A stretch of 13,979 nucleotides of DNA from Elusimicrobiota bacterium. Lineage in GTDB: Bacteria > Elusimicrobiota > Elusimicrobia > UBA1565 > UBA9628. Position 1 is the stretch's first letter. Each line of letters begins with the position of its first letter. Under the pieces are notes generated by a model. It did no database searches, was not told where the DNA came from, and worked only from the letters and a program-made list of their open reading frames with translations. Both the position numbers and the translations under genes were made by a program. The DNA lies in contig JAQUNT010000013.1 of the NCBI GenBank assembly GCA_028717525.1, positions 1 to 13,979 on the forward strand. Reading direction: 5' to 3'. Shown piece after piece: positions 7,401-13,979 of the stretch.

Positions 7401-9553
7401 AGCGGTTCTGCGCCGTCGCCCTTTTCGTCCTGGCTTGCGTCCGACCGACCCCGGCCGCGTCCGCGGCCGGGGCGCAGGCGGAGGCACAGAAGTTGTTCCT
7501 GCGGGGGTCGCTGCTCGAGCATCAGGGCGACTACCCCGGCGCGCTCAAGGCCTTCGAGGCCGCCCTCGCCGCCGACCCCGGCTCCGCCTACATCTGCGGC
7601 GAGGCTGCCGAGCTCGCGCTGGAGATGGGGGACACGGACAAGGCCCTGTCATTTGCCCAACGCCTGCTCGACGTCAGCTCCGGCACCGCGCAGTCCCGCT
7701 TCATCATGGGCCGCGTGCTCTGGGCGCGCGACGACCTGGCCGAGGCCCAGGCGGCTTTCGAGGCCGCCCTCAAGCTCGCCCCGCATTCCTCCGAGACCAT
7801 CCTCGCGCTGGGCAGCCTCCTGGCCCAGAAATCCCCGGACCAGGCGCGCAAGCTCCTCGAGCGCTACGTCGCGGAGAACCCCGACGAGGCCAGCGAGGCC
7901 CACTACCAGCTCGCCAAGCTGGAGTTCGACGCGGGCCGTCTCTCCGCCTGCATCAGCCAGCTCCAGGCCGGGCTGGCCCTGGAGCCCGAGTCCCTGCCCC
8001 TGCACTACGCTTTGGCCCAGGCCTACGAGGCGTCCGCCTCCACCGAGGCCGCCTTGGCGGAGTATCAGCAGATCCTCGGGCTCGACCCGACCAATATCCC
8101 GCTCATCGACCATGTCGGCGAGCTCCTGGCCGCGGGGGGAGACATCGCGGGCGCGCGCTCCCGCTTCGAGGCCGCCCGCCGCCTGCAGCCCTCGGACCCC
8201 TTCGCGTGCCAGTGGCTGGCCGTCGACGCGGAGAAGGCCGGGGACTGGGCGCGCGCCGTGGACACCCTCAAGACCAGCGCGGCTCTCGGCGAGGACCCGA
8301 GCCTCAACCTGCGCCTGAGCTACTACGCGACGCAGGCCGGCCTTCTGAGCGATGCGGTGCGCATATTGAAGGCCGCCCACGAGCGGTGGCCCGGCAACGA
8401 CCAGATCGCCTACTTCCTGGCCCTGGGCTACGACGACCTCAAGGAGAGCGGCAAGGCCGCGGCCCTGCTGCGCCAGGTCCTGGAGCTCAAGCCCGCCTGG
8501 CGCGAGGCCCGCTTCCAGCTGGGCACCATCCTGGAAAGGCTCAACCGCGTGGGTGAGGCGGAGAAGGAGTTCCGGCGGCTGCTGGCGGACAAGCCCGACG
8601 ACGCCGCCGCCCTCAACTACCTGGGCTACTCTTTGGCCGACCGCGGGCTCAAGCTCGCGGAGGCCGAGGGGCTCATCCGCGAAGCCGTGCGCCTGGCCCC
8701 GACCAACGCCGCCTACCTTGATTCCCTGGGCTGGGTCCTCTACAAGCAGGGGCGCTCCACGGAAGCCGTCTCCGAGCTTCGCTCGGCCGCGGCGCGCGGC
8801 TCGGAGGACGCCACGGTCTGGGACCACCTGGGGGATGCCTGTTTCGCGGCCGGCTCCTTGGATTCGGCGTGGCTGGCGTGGAAGCGTGCCGCGGCCCTGG
8901 CCGAGGGCCCTTTGGCCGCCGCCCGCAAGGCGGCCGCGTTGCAGCGGCGCTTTTCACCGGAGGACCTCGGGGAACTCTACCTCGAAGACCTCGCGGCCGT
9001 GCACGGCCGCGAGGCCCGGCTCAGCGCCGTCTGCCGGGTGGAGGCCGTGGTCCTGGGCCGCCGCTTCGCCTACGACGGCCTGCTCACCTTCCGGGGTCCG
9101 GGAGAGCTCTCCTTGGACCTGCTGGGGCCCCTGTTCACCCCGCTCTTCCGGGTCCGCCTGGGGCCCGAGGGTTTCTCCATGGACTCCATCCGCTCAGAAG
9201 GCGTCGACTCCGGCCTGGTCCGGCAGGCCGTCGACCAGGTCTTCGCCTGCCTGCGCGAGTTCCTCTCCGGAGAGCTCTTCGCCTTGAGGCCGGCGCGCTA
9301 CGAGAAGCGCTGGTTCCGCCGGGGCTGGCTGAAGGCCGCGGACCGCCGCCTGGACCTCGACGCGCAGGGCGTGCGTCTGGCGGCCGTGACCGCTCCCGCC
9401 GGACCGGCGGTGACCTTCGACGATTACGTCAAGGTCGCCGGCCGCCTGGTGCCGAGGACCGTCTCCGTGGCGGGCCGCGGCTACACCCTGACCATCAAGC
9501 TGGACCGGCCCAAGGTCGAATTCCTGCCGGACCGCGGGGCTCGGGCGAGATGA
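7397..9553 (+). CDS. Exported TPR protein with C-terminal LolB-like domain
   Basis: This is an about 718-residue exported protein. The N-terminus MKRFCAVALFVLAC is a signal sequence. VLAC could be a relaxed lipobox with Cys14, making it a lipoprotein; otherwise cleavage near ASA about residue 23 is plausible. Residues about 30-510 form a long array of tetratricopeptide repeats, recognisable by GDYPGALKAFEAALAADP, DLAEAQAAFEAALKLAP and NYLGYSLADRGLKLAEAEG plus YLDSLGWVLYKQGR. Residues about 540-705 are beta-rich, with AYDGLLTFRGPGELSLDLLG and GPLFTPLFRVRLGPEGFSM. They resemble the LolB/LolA-like lipoprotein-carrier fold, an inference from pattern and from the position just before ispE, where lolB lies in gammaproteobacteria. 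The TTG start overlaps the rimI stop, and the end overlaps ispE by ATGA. A likely role is outer-membrane lipoprotein handling or protein assembly. Confidence 0.85.
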   Translation: MKRFCAVALFVLACVRPTPAASAAGAQAEAQKLFLRGSLLEHQGDYPGALKAFEAALAADPGSAYICGEAAELALEMGDTDKALSFAQRLLDVSSGTAQSRFIMGRVLWARDDLAEAQAAFEAALKLAPHSSETILALGSLLAQKSPDQARKLLERYVAENPDEASEAHYQLAKLEFDAGRLSACISQLQAGLALEPESLPLHYALAQAYEASASTEAALAEYQQILGLDPTNIPLIDHVGELLAAGGDIAGARSRFEAARRLQPSDPFACQWLAVDAEKAGDWARAVDTLKTSAALGEDPSLNLRLSYYATQAGLLSDAVRILKAAHERWPGNDQIAYFLALGYDDLKESGKAAALLRQVLELKPAWREARFQLGTILERLNRVGEAEKEFRRLLADKPDDAAALNYLGYSLADRGLKLAEAEGLIREAVRLAPTNAAYLDSLGWVLYKQGRSTEAVSELRSAAARGSEDATVWDHLGDACFAAGSLDSAWLAWKRAAALAEGPLAAARKAAALQRRFSPEDLGELYLEDLAAVHGREARLSAVCRVEAVVLGRRFAYDGLLTFRGPGELSLDLLGPLFTPLFRVRLGPEGFSMDSIRSEGVDSGLVRQAVDQVFACLREFLSGELFALRPARYEKRWFRRGWLKAADRRLDLDAQGVRLAAVTAPAGPAVTFDDYVKVAGRLVPRTVSVAGRGYTLTIKLDRPKVEFLPDRGARAR

Positions 9554-10437
9554 TCAGGGTCCAGTGCCCGGCCAAGGTCAACCTCTTCCTGGAGGTCACG
9601 GGCCGCCGGCCGGACGGCTACCATCGCCTGGCCACCCTCTTCGCCAAGATCAACCTCTACGACGTGCTGGAGCTGGAGGCGGCGCCGCGCGGCGTGGCCC
9701 TGGAGATCGACTCCGACGCGCCGCTCTCCGCCGGCCCGGATAACCTGGTCTGCCGCGCGGCGCAGGCCTTCATCAAGGCCTTTCGGGTCGACGGCGGCGC
9801 CCGCCTGCGCCTGGTCAAGCGCATCCCCATGGGCGCGGGGCTGGGGGGCGGCTCTTCCGACGCGGCCGGCACCCTCCTGGGCCTGGCCAAGATCTTCTCC
9901 GTGCGGCTCGACGCCGGCAGGAAGGCCCGGCTGGCCCGCCTGGCCGCGGCCTTGGGGGCGGACGTGCCCTTCTTCCTGCATCCGGCGCCCTTCTGCCTGG
10001 GCACCGGCATCGGAGACCGGCTCAAGCCGGTGCGCATCTCCAAGTCCCTCCCCTATATGGTCCTGGTCTACCCCGGCCTGCACGTGTCTACGGTAGAGGC
10101 CTACAGGGCCCTTCCGCTTCCGCTACCGTCCCGCTCCGTCGTGTTGACACGGCTTTCCCAGCTTGATAGACTGATACGCAGTCTGCAGCGCGGCCGTCCC
10201 GTCGAGGAATGGGAGGGCCTGCTGTTCAATCGATTGGAAAGCGCGGAGCTCCCCGTCTTGGAGCAGGTCGAGGCTGCACGGCGGGTGCTCCTGCGGCTGG
10301 GCGTCAGAGGGGCGCGCATGTCGGGTTCGGGTTCGTCGGTTTTCGGGTTCGTCGCTTCGCATTCGGAAGGGCAAGCCGCCCTGGAGCGGTTGCGGGGCTA
10401 TTCCTGGAAGGGTTTCCTGACCAGCTGCGCCGGTTGA
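9550..10437 (+). CDS. ispE: 4-diphosphocytidyl-2-C-methyl-D-erythritol kinase IspE
   Basis: IspE phosphorylates CDP-methylerythritol in the MEP (non-mevalonate) pathway to isoprenoid precursors, needed for undecaprenyl phosphate and quinones. The 295-residue protein is of GHMP-kinase length and fold. CPAKVNLFLEVTGRRPDGYH (6-25) contains catalytic Lys9. RIPMGAGLGGGSSDAAGTLL (91-110) is the ATP-binding glycine loop. GADVPFF (136-142) contains catalytic Asp138, and ARMSGSGSSVFGF is the third GHMP motif near the C-terminus. The ATG overlaps the stop of the TPR gene (ATGA), so coupling is likely. Bases about 10090-10170 have noticeably lower G/C at third positions than the rest of the gene. Confidence 0.97.
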   Translation: MIRVQCPAKVNLFLEVTGRRPDGYHRLATLFAKINLYDVLELEAAPRGVALEIDSDAPLSAGPDNLVCRAAQAFIKAFRVDGGARLRLVKRIPMGAGLGGGSSDAAGTLLGLAKIFSVRLDAGRKARLARLAAALGADVPFFLHPAPFCLGTGIGDRLKPVRISKSLPYMVLVYPGLHVSTVEAYRALPLPLPSRSVVLTRLSQLDRLIRSLQRGRPVEEWEGLLFNRLESAELPVLEQVEAARRVLLRLGVRGARMSGSGSSVFGFVASHSEGQAALERLRGYSWKGFLTSCAG

Positions 10438-10442
10438 CAACA

Positions 10443-10742
10443 TTGGAAATAACGGAAATCCGCGTCCATCTCCGCAATGAAGACAAGTTGAAGGCTTTCG
10501 CCACGGTCACCTTCGACAACTGCTTCGTGGTGCGCAGCATGAAGATCATCGAGGGCAACAAGGGCCTGATCCTCTGCATGCCTTCGCGCAAGATGCCCGA
10601 CGGCACCTACAAGGACGTCGCCCATCCCATCAACATGGATTTCCGCAAGCGGCTCGAGGATCGGGTCTTGGCCTCCTACAGGGAGGAGCTCAAGAGATCT
10701 TCCGGCGCGCAGGCCGTCCCGGCCGCTTCAGAAGAGCCGTGA
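10443..10742 (+). CDS. spoVG: SpoVG family RNA/DNA-binding regulator
   Basis: SpoVG is a small nucleic-acid-binding protein, first named for a Bacillus sporulation gene but widespread in non-sporulating bacteria, where it regulates gene expression after or during transcription. The 99-residue protein matches family length. It starts LEITEIRVHL (TTG read as Met), with AFATVTFDNCFVVRSMKI (about 18-35), GLILCMPSRKMPDGTYKDVA (about 41-60) and HPI followed by a C-terminal helix. TTG at 10443 gives the canonical start. Another TTG at 10434 overlaps the ispE stop as TTGA and would add three residues, so the choice between them is open. Codons here are less GC-extreme than neighbours. It lies between ispE and tRNA-Gln/glmU, as in the Bacillus order. 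Confidence 0.93.
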   Translation: MEITEIRVHLRNEDKLKAFATVTFDNCFVVRSMKIIEGNKGLILCMPSRKMPDGTYKDVAHPINMDFRKRLEDRVLASYREELKRSSGAQAVPAASEEP

Positions 10743-10757
10743 CCCCGATTTTCCGTC

Positions 10758-10828
10758 TCCCAGGTGGTGTAACGGTAACACAGCGGACTTTGAATCCGCT
10801 ATTCCTGGTTCGAGCCCAGGCCTGGGAA
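10758..10828 (+). tRNA. trnQ: tRNA-Gln (anticodon UUG)
   Basis: A full cloverleaf folds by eye. The acceptor stem TCCCAGG pairs with CCTGGGA, the D-arm has stem GTG/CAC, and the anticodon stem GCGGA pairs with TCCGC around loop CTTTGAA. The anticodon TTG is at 10790-10792. A 4-nt variable loop and T-arm CCTGG-TTCGAGC-CCAGG follow. The U1-A72 end pair is typical of glutamine tRNAs. The 3' CCA is not encoded (AAT follows), so it must be added by the CCA enzyme. It sits 15 nt after spoVG, so it is probably cut from the spoVG-glmU transcript. Confidence 0.96.
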
Positions 10829-10832
10829 ATTT

Positions 10833-10846
10833 GCCGGGCCGCCGGC
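10833..10846 (+). other. Small GC hairpin between tRNA-Gln and glmU
   Basis: GCCGG-GCCG-CCGGC can form a 5-bp stem starting five bases after the tRNA end. No T-run follows, so it is unlikely to be a terminator. It may help processing of the tRNA from the operon transcript or be chance in this GC-rich sequence. Confidence 0.25.
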
Positions 10847-10878
10847 TTAGGCGACAATCTACTTTCAAGGGGCCTCGA

Positions 10879-12294
10879 ATGACCATCGTGAAGAGTTCCC
10901 CGTCCAGCAATGGACAGCGCAAGGGCGGCAAGTCTCTGGGGGTGCTGATCCTGGCCGCGGGCCAGGGCACGCGCATGGAATCCTCGCTGCCCAAGGTCCT
11001 GCACGGCGTGGGCGGCAAGCCCATGATCTTCTACACCCTGCGCCTGGCCAACGCGCTCAAGCCCGCGGCCATCGGCATCGTGGTCGGCCACGAGGCGGAG
11101 AAGGTCCGGGCGACGGTGTCGGAGCTGGTCAAGGAGTGCGGCATCTCCCGCCCCATCCAGTTCATCGTCCAGAAGGAGATGCTGGGCTCCGGCAACGCCG
11201 TCCTGGAGTCCGTGCCGTTCCTCAAGAGGTTCAAGACCGCGGTCGTGCTCTGCGGCGACACGCCCCTGCTGACCTACGAGAGCATCTACAGCCTGACCAT
11301 GAGCCACGAGGAGCAGAAGGGGCAGGCTACGCTCCTGACGGCCAAGCTGGCCAACCCCAAGGGCTACGGCCGCATCGTCCGCAGCCCCATGGGCGAGGTG
11401 CTCCGGATCGTGGAGGACGCGGTCGCCACGCCCAAGGAGCTGGCCATCAACGAGGTCAACTCCGGGGCTTACTGCTTCGAGGTCGAGCCCCTGACCCAGG
11501 GGCTCAAGGAGCTGGGGCCCAAGGGCCCCAAGCGGGAGCAGTTCCTCACCGACATCATGGAGCTGGTGCGCGCCAAGGGCGGCAAGATCAACGCCTATCT
11601 CAGCGGCAACCCCGAGGAGATCCTGGGCGTCAACTCCCGGGTGCAGCTGGCGACCTCCGAGCGGGTCATCAACCGGCGCATGCTCGACCGCCTCATGCTC
11701 TCCGGGGTGACGATCTTGGACCCCGCCTCCACGCATGTGGACGCGGACGTGGAGGTGGGCCAGGACTCGCTCATCGAGCCCTTCACCATCCTGCGCGGCA
11801 AGACCAAGGTCGGCAAGCAGTGCCGCATCGGCCCCTTCTGCTACCTGGACAGCGCCCAGATCGGCAACGAGTGCGAGGTCCGCCTCTCGCACCTGGTCAA
11901 CTGCCGGGTCCTGGAGAAGTGCACCATCGGCCCGTTCTCCAACATCCGGCCCGATTCGGTGCTCGGGCCCCGGGCCAAGGTGGGCAATTTCTCGGAGGTC
12001 AAGAACTCGCGAGTGGGCTTCGGCTCCAAGGTCCCGCACCTGAGCTACATCGGAGACAGCGAGATCGCGGAGGACGTCAATGTCGGCGCGGGGACCATCA
12101 CCTGCAACTACGACGGCAAGACCAAGCACAAGACGGTGATCGGAGCCAAGGCCTTCATCGGCTCCAACGTCAACCTGGTGGCGCCGGTCAAGATCGGGCG
12201 GGGCGCCAAGGTCGGCGCCGGCTCCACCATCACGGAGGACGTTCCCGACGGGGCCCTGGCCATCGCTCGGGAGCGGCAGGTCAATAAGATATGA
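10879..12294 (+). CDS. glmU: Bifunctional UDP-GlcNAc pyrophosphorylase / GlcN-1-P acetyltransferase GlmU
   Basis: GlmU acetylates glucosamine 1-phosphate and then uses UTP to form UDP-GlcNAc, closing the pathway that glmS opens in this window. The 471-residue length is standard. The N-terminal nucleotidyltransferase domain (about 18-250) has VLILAAGQGTRMESSLPKVL (22-41), VVLCGDTPLLT, NPKGYGRIV and EVNSGAYCFE (192-201). The C-terminal left-handed beta-helix (about 275-465) shows repeated hexapeptides, VPHLSYIGDSEI (385-396, catalytic His387), VGAGTITCNYDG (402-413) and ARERQ near the end. About 17 polar residues precede the usual first strand, a short extension. The ATG at 10879 has a weak AAGGGG 7 nt upstream. 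An earlier in-frame TTG at 10831 starts in the tRNA trailer and is unlikely. The stop overlaps prs (ATGA). Confidence 0.97.
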   Translation: MTIVKSSPSSNGQRKGGKSLGVLILAAGQGTRMESSLPKVLHGVGGKPMIFYTLRLANALKPAAIGIVVGHEAEKVRATVSELVKECGISRPIQFIVQKEMLGSGNAVLESVPFLKRFKTAVVLCGDTPLLTYESIYSLTMSHEEQKGQATLLTAKLANPKGYGRIVRSPMGEVLRIVEDAVATPKELAINEVNSGAYCFEVEPLTQGLKELGPKGPKREQFLTDIMELVRAKGGKINAYLSGNPEEILGVNSRVQLATSERVINRRMLDRLMLSGVTILDPASTHVDADVEVGQDSLIEPFTILRGKTKVGKQCRIGPFCYLDSAQIGNECEVRLSHLVNCRVLEKCTIGPFSNIRPDSVLGPRAKVGNFSEVKNSRVGFGSKVPHLSYIGDSEIAEDVNVGAGTITCNYDGKTKHKTVIGAKAFIGSNVNLVAPVKIGRGAKVGAGSTITEDVPDGALAIARERQVNKI

Positions 12295-13301
12295 CGAGCA
12301 CGATCCTGGAGACGCCGATGACTGCGAAACTCGCCGAGCCGGACCCGCACGCGGAGGGCGCCGGCGGCACCCGTCGCCTGAAGGTCTTCTCGGGCAACGC
12401 CAACCTTCGCCTGGCCAAGGACATCTGCTCCTACCTGGGCCTGGAGCTGGGCAAGGCCCGCGTGGGGCGGTTCGCCGACGCGGAGATCAACGTCCAGATC
12501 GACGAGAACGTGCGCGGCGCCGACTGCTACGTGGTGCAGCCCACCTGCCGGCCGGTCAGCGAGCACCTCATGGAGCTCCTGATCATGATCGACGCCATGC
12601 GCCGGGCCTCGGCCGGCCGCATCACCGCGGTCATCCCCTACTTCGGCTACGCCCGGGCCGACCGCAAGAGCGCCCCCCGCGTGCCCATATCGGCCAAGCT
12701 GGTGGCCAACCTCATCACCACGGCCGGCGCCAACCGGGTCATCACCATGGACCTGCATGCGGCCCAGATCCAGGGCTTCTTCGACATCCCGGTGGACCAC
12801 CTCATCGCCGCGCCCGTGATCCTGGACTACTTCCGCAAGAAGTGCCTTAAGGACCTGGTCGTGGTCTCGCCCGACGTGGGCGGGGTGGAGCGGGCGCGGG
12901 CCATGGCCAAGCGCCTGGAAGCCAGGCTGGCCATCGTGGACAAGCGGCGGCCGCACCCCAACGAGGCCTCGGTCTACCACGTCATCGGCGAGGTCAAGGA
13001 CCACAACTGCCTGGTCCTCGACGACATGGTGGACACCGGCGGGACCTTGGTCAAGGTGGCGGAGAAGCTGCGCGAGTGCGGAGCCCGGAAGATCTACGCG
13101 GCCGTCGTGCACGGAGTCCTTTCCGGGGCGGCCGCGGACCTCGTGGAGCGTTCCGCGTTCGAGGAGATGGTCCTGACCGATTCCATCCCTATCCACCACT
13201 TGGAGGGGGAGAAGATCAGGATCCTGTCGGTCGCGCCGCTGTTGGGCGAGGCCATCCTGCGCAACAACAGGGGGCTGTCGATCAGCGAGCTTTTTGTTTG
13301 A
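12291..13301 (+). CDS. prs: Ribose-phosphate pyrophosphokinase (PRPP synthetase)
   Basis: Prs makes PRPP from ribose 5-phosphate and ATP, feeding nucleotide, histidine, tryptophan and NAD synthesis. The first strand LKVFSGNANLRLA begins at residue 30. Motifs in order are IPYFGYARADRKSAPR (115-130), MDLHAAQIQGFFDIPVDHL (153-171, catalytic His156), VVSPDVGGVERAR (191-203), IVDKRR (215-220) and the PRPP loop LVLDDMVDTGGT (241-252). At 336 residues it is about 20 longer than usual because of a polar N-terminal extension. Two starts compete: ATG 12291, overlapping the glmU stop as ATGA, and ATG 12318, which has GGAG 6 nt upstream and gives 327 residues. I keep the first and note the second. The order glmU-prs-rplY matches Bacillus. 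Confidence 0.96.
   Translation: MTSTILETPMTAKLAEPDPHAEGAGGTRRLKVFSGNANLRLAKDICSYLGLELGKARVGRFADAEINVQIDENVRGADCYVVQPTCRPVSEHLMELLIMIDAMRRASAGRITAVIPYFGYARADRKSAPRVPISAKLVANLITTAGANRVITMDLHAAQIQGFFDIPVDHLIAAPVILDYFRKKCLKDLVVVSPDVGGVERARAMAKRLEARLAIVDKRRPHPNEASVYHVIGEVKDHNCLVLDDMVDTGGTLVKVAEKLRECGARKIYAAVVHGVLSGAAADLVERSAFEEMVLTDSIPIHHLEGEKIRILSVAPLLGEAILRNNRGLSISELFV
12308..12311 (+). promoter_or_regulatory. GGAG ribosome site supporting an alternative prs start
   Basis: GGAG lies 6 nt before an in-frame ATG at 12318, nine codons into the annotated prs. It is better placed than anything before the ATG at 12291, which relies on overlap with glmU. The true Prs may start here. Confidence 0.4.
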
Positions 13302-13319
13302 CAACACTGTGAGGAGATC

Positions 13320-13979
13320 ATGGAAGAGATAAAACTGTCGGTGGCGGTCAGGGACGGCAAGGGCAGCAAGAAGGAACTCTCGAGCCTGCGCGCGGACAAG
13401 CGCCTGCCGGGGATCATCTACGGAGGCGACAAGGCCTCAGTCCAGGTGTCGGTCTCCGAGAAGGAGCTCCAGGCCGCGCGCAAGCGCGGCGGGGCCAACG
13501 CCATCCTGCATCTGGAGACGGGCCAGGGCGTGGAGACCGTGATCGTGAAGGACCTCCAGCGCCATCCCGTGTCCGACCGGCTGGTGCACGCAGATTTCCA
13601 GAGGATCTCGATGTCCGAGAAGATCGAGGCCAAGGTCCCCATCCACGTGACGGGCGAGGCGCCCGGCGTCAAGACCTCGGGCGGCATCCTGCAGCACCAG
13701 CTGCGCGAGATCGCCGTGCGGGCCCTGCCCAAGGACATCCCGCACTTCCTCACCGTGGACATTTCCAAGCTCGAGATCGGCATGCACGTGGAGATCAAGG
13801 ACCTGACGGTCCCGGCCGGGGTCGAAGTGATCGACCCGCCCGAGCACCGCGTGGTCTCCGTGACCACCATCAAGGTGGTGGTGGAGGAGACGCCGGCCAC
13901 GGCCGTGCCGGTCGAGGGCGAGGTCGCCGCGGCTGAGCCGGAGCTGGCGTCGACGAAGGGCAAGAAGGACGAGGAGGGC
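13320..13979 (+). CDS. rplY: 50S ribosomal protein L25/CTC family (3' end outside window)
   Basis: L25 binds 5S rRNA in the large ribosomal subunit. The longer CTC form, as here, carries a second beta domain and is induced by general stress in Bacillus. The 220 codons present have no stop, so the gene runs past the window. The N-terminal L25 domain (about 3-95) shows SKKELSSLRADKRLPGIIYG, VIVKDLQRHPVSDRLVHADF (conserved L25 signature with the HxDF motif) and QRISMSEKIEAKVPI. The C-terminal domain (about 96-185) contains GEAPGVKTSGGILQHQLREI and VRALPKDIPHFLTVDIS, typical of CTC proteins. An acidic/Ala tail ending KGKKDEEG suggests that only a few residues are missing. GAGGAG sits 3 nt before the ATG. 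It follows prs by 18 nt; pth would be expected next. Confidence 0.95.
   Translation, partial: MEEIKLSVAVRDGKGSKKELSSLRADKRLPGIIYGGDKASVQVSVSEKELQAARKRGGANAILHLETGQGVETVIVKDLQRHPVSDRLVHADFQRISMSEKIEAKVPIHVTGEAPGVKTSGGILQHQLREIAVRALPKDIPHFLTVDISKLEIGMHVEIKDLTVPAGVEVIDPPEHRVVSVTTIKVVVEETPATAVPVEGEVAAAEPELASTKGKKDEEG

Noticed and set aside
10434..10439. Perfect -35 hexamer TTGACA at the ispE end
   Set aside because: It spans the ispE stop codon and no -10 box lies 16-18 bases downstream. The match comes from the TTGA overlap plus chance.
10831..10878. Promoter for glmU in the tRNA-glmU gap (TTGCCG, 16 bases, GACAAT)
   Set aside because: Both boxes match poorly and overlap a GC hairpin. Read-through from spoVG and the tRNA is simpler.
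10690..12129. Long minus-strand reading frame opposite spoVG, tRNA-Gln and glmU
   Set aside because: It runs through a tRNA and opposite a certain glmU, and has shadow-type composition.
13298..13303. TTGACA at the prs end, sharing TTGACAACA with the ispE end
   Set aside because: The expected -10 would fall inside the rplY start and is not AT-rich. The shared 9-mer is probably coincidence around TGA stops.
12108..13307. Long minus-strand reading frame opposite prs
   Set aside because: Opposite a certain prs, with His/Asp/Gly-rich shadow composition and no recognisable motif.

Overview
This is a GC-rich bacterial chromosomal window made mostly of housekeeping genes, with a short accessory island in the middle. 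I see no transposase, integrase, phage gene or CRISPR array. Several clues point to a Gram-negative-type bacterium outside the well-studied phyla: a signal-bearing TPR protein that ends in a LolB-like domain, a spoVG gene without other sporulation genes, and extreme G/C preference at third codon positions. A high-GC member of Elusimicrobiota or a relative is my best guess, from general resemblance of SpoVG and the gene order. It is inference, not proof.

Block 1 (1-4132, + strand) is tightly packed: the 3' part of pdxJ (vitamin B6), glmS (glucosamine-6-phosphate synthase), an unrecognised one-helix membrane protein, acpS (holo-ACP synthase) and nnrD (NAD(P)HX dehydratase). Gaps are 2-7 nt, and one gene starts inside glmS.

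Block 2 (4142-5826, - strand) is an island of genes I cannot assign. In transcription order it holds a lysine-rich exported protein with CxxC and CxC pairs, a small signal-peptide gene cut by an in-frame TAA, a possible terminator, and an ATGA-coupled pair of unknown cytoplasmic proteins. It lies between nnrD and tsaE, genes that are neighbours in many other bacteria.

Block 3 (5925-13979, + strand) starts from a divergent promoter region. It carries tsaE-tsaB-rimI (tRNA t6A formation and ribosomal protein acetylation), the TPR/LolB-like protein, ispE (isoprenoid precursors), spoVG, tRNA-Gln(UUG), glmU (UDP-GlcNAc), prs (PRPP) and rplY, which runs off the window end. Many of these genes overlap by four bases (ATGA or TTGA), so translational coupling is likely.

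The most interesting large-scale signal is gene order. Block 3 merges the Bacillus-type order ispE-spoVG-glmU-prs-ctc with the Pseudomonas-type order TPR-lolB-ispE-tRNA-Gln-prs-rplY, and the TPR and LolB-like parts lie in one reading frame. glmS and glmU supply the first and last steps of UDP-GlcNAc synthesis. With acpS and ispE they make the window rich in envelope-precursor genes. I found no convincing new defence or mobile system. The candidates for novelty are the island genes and the fused TPR/LolB-like protein.
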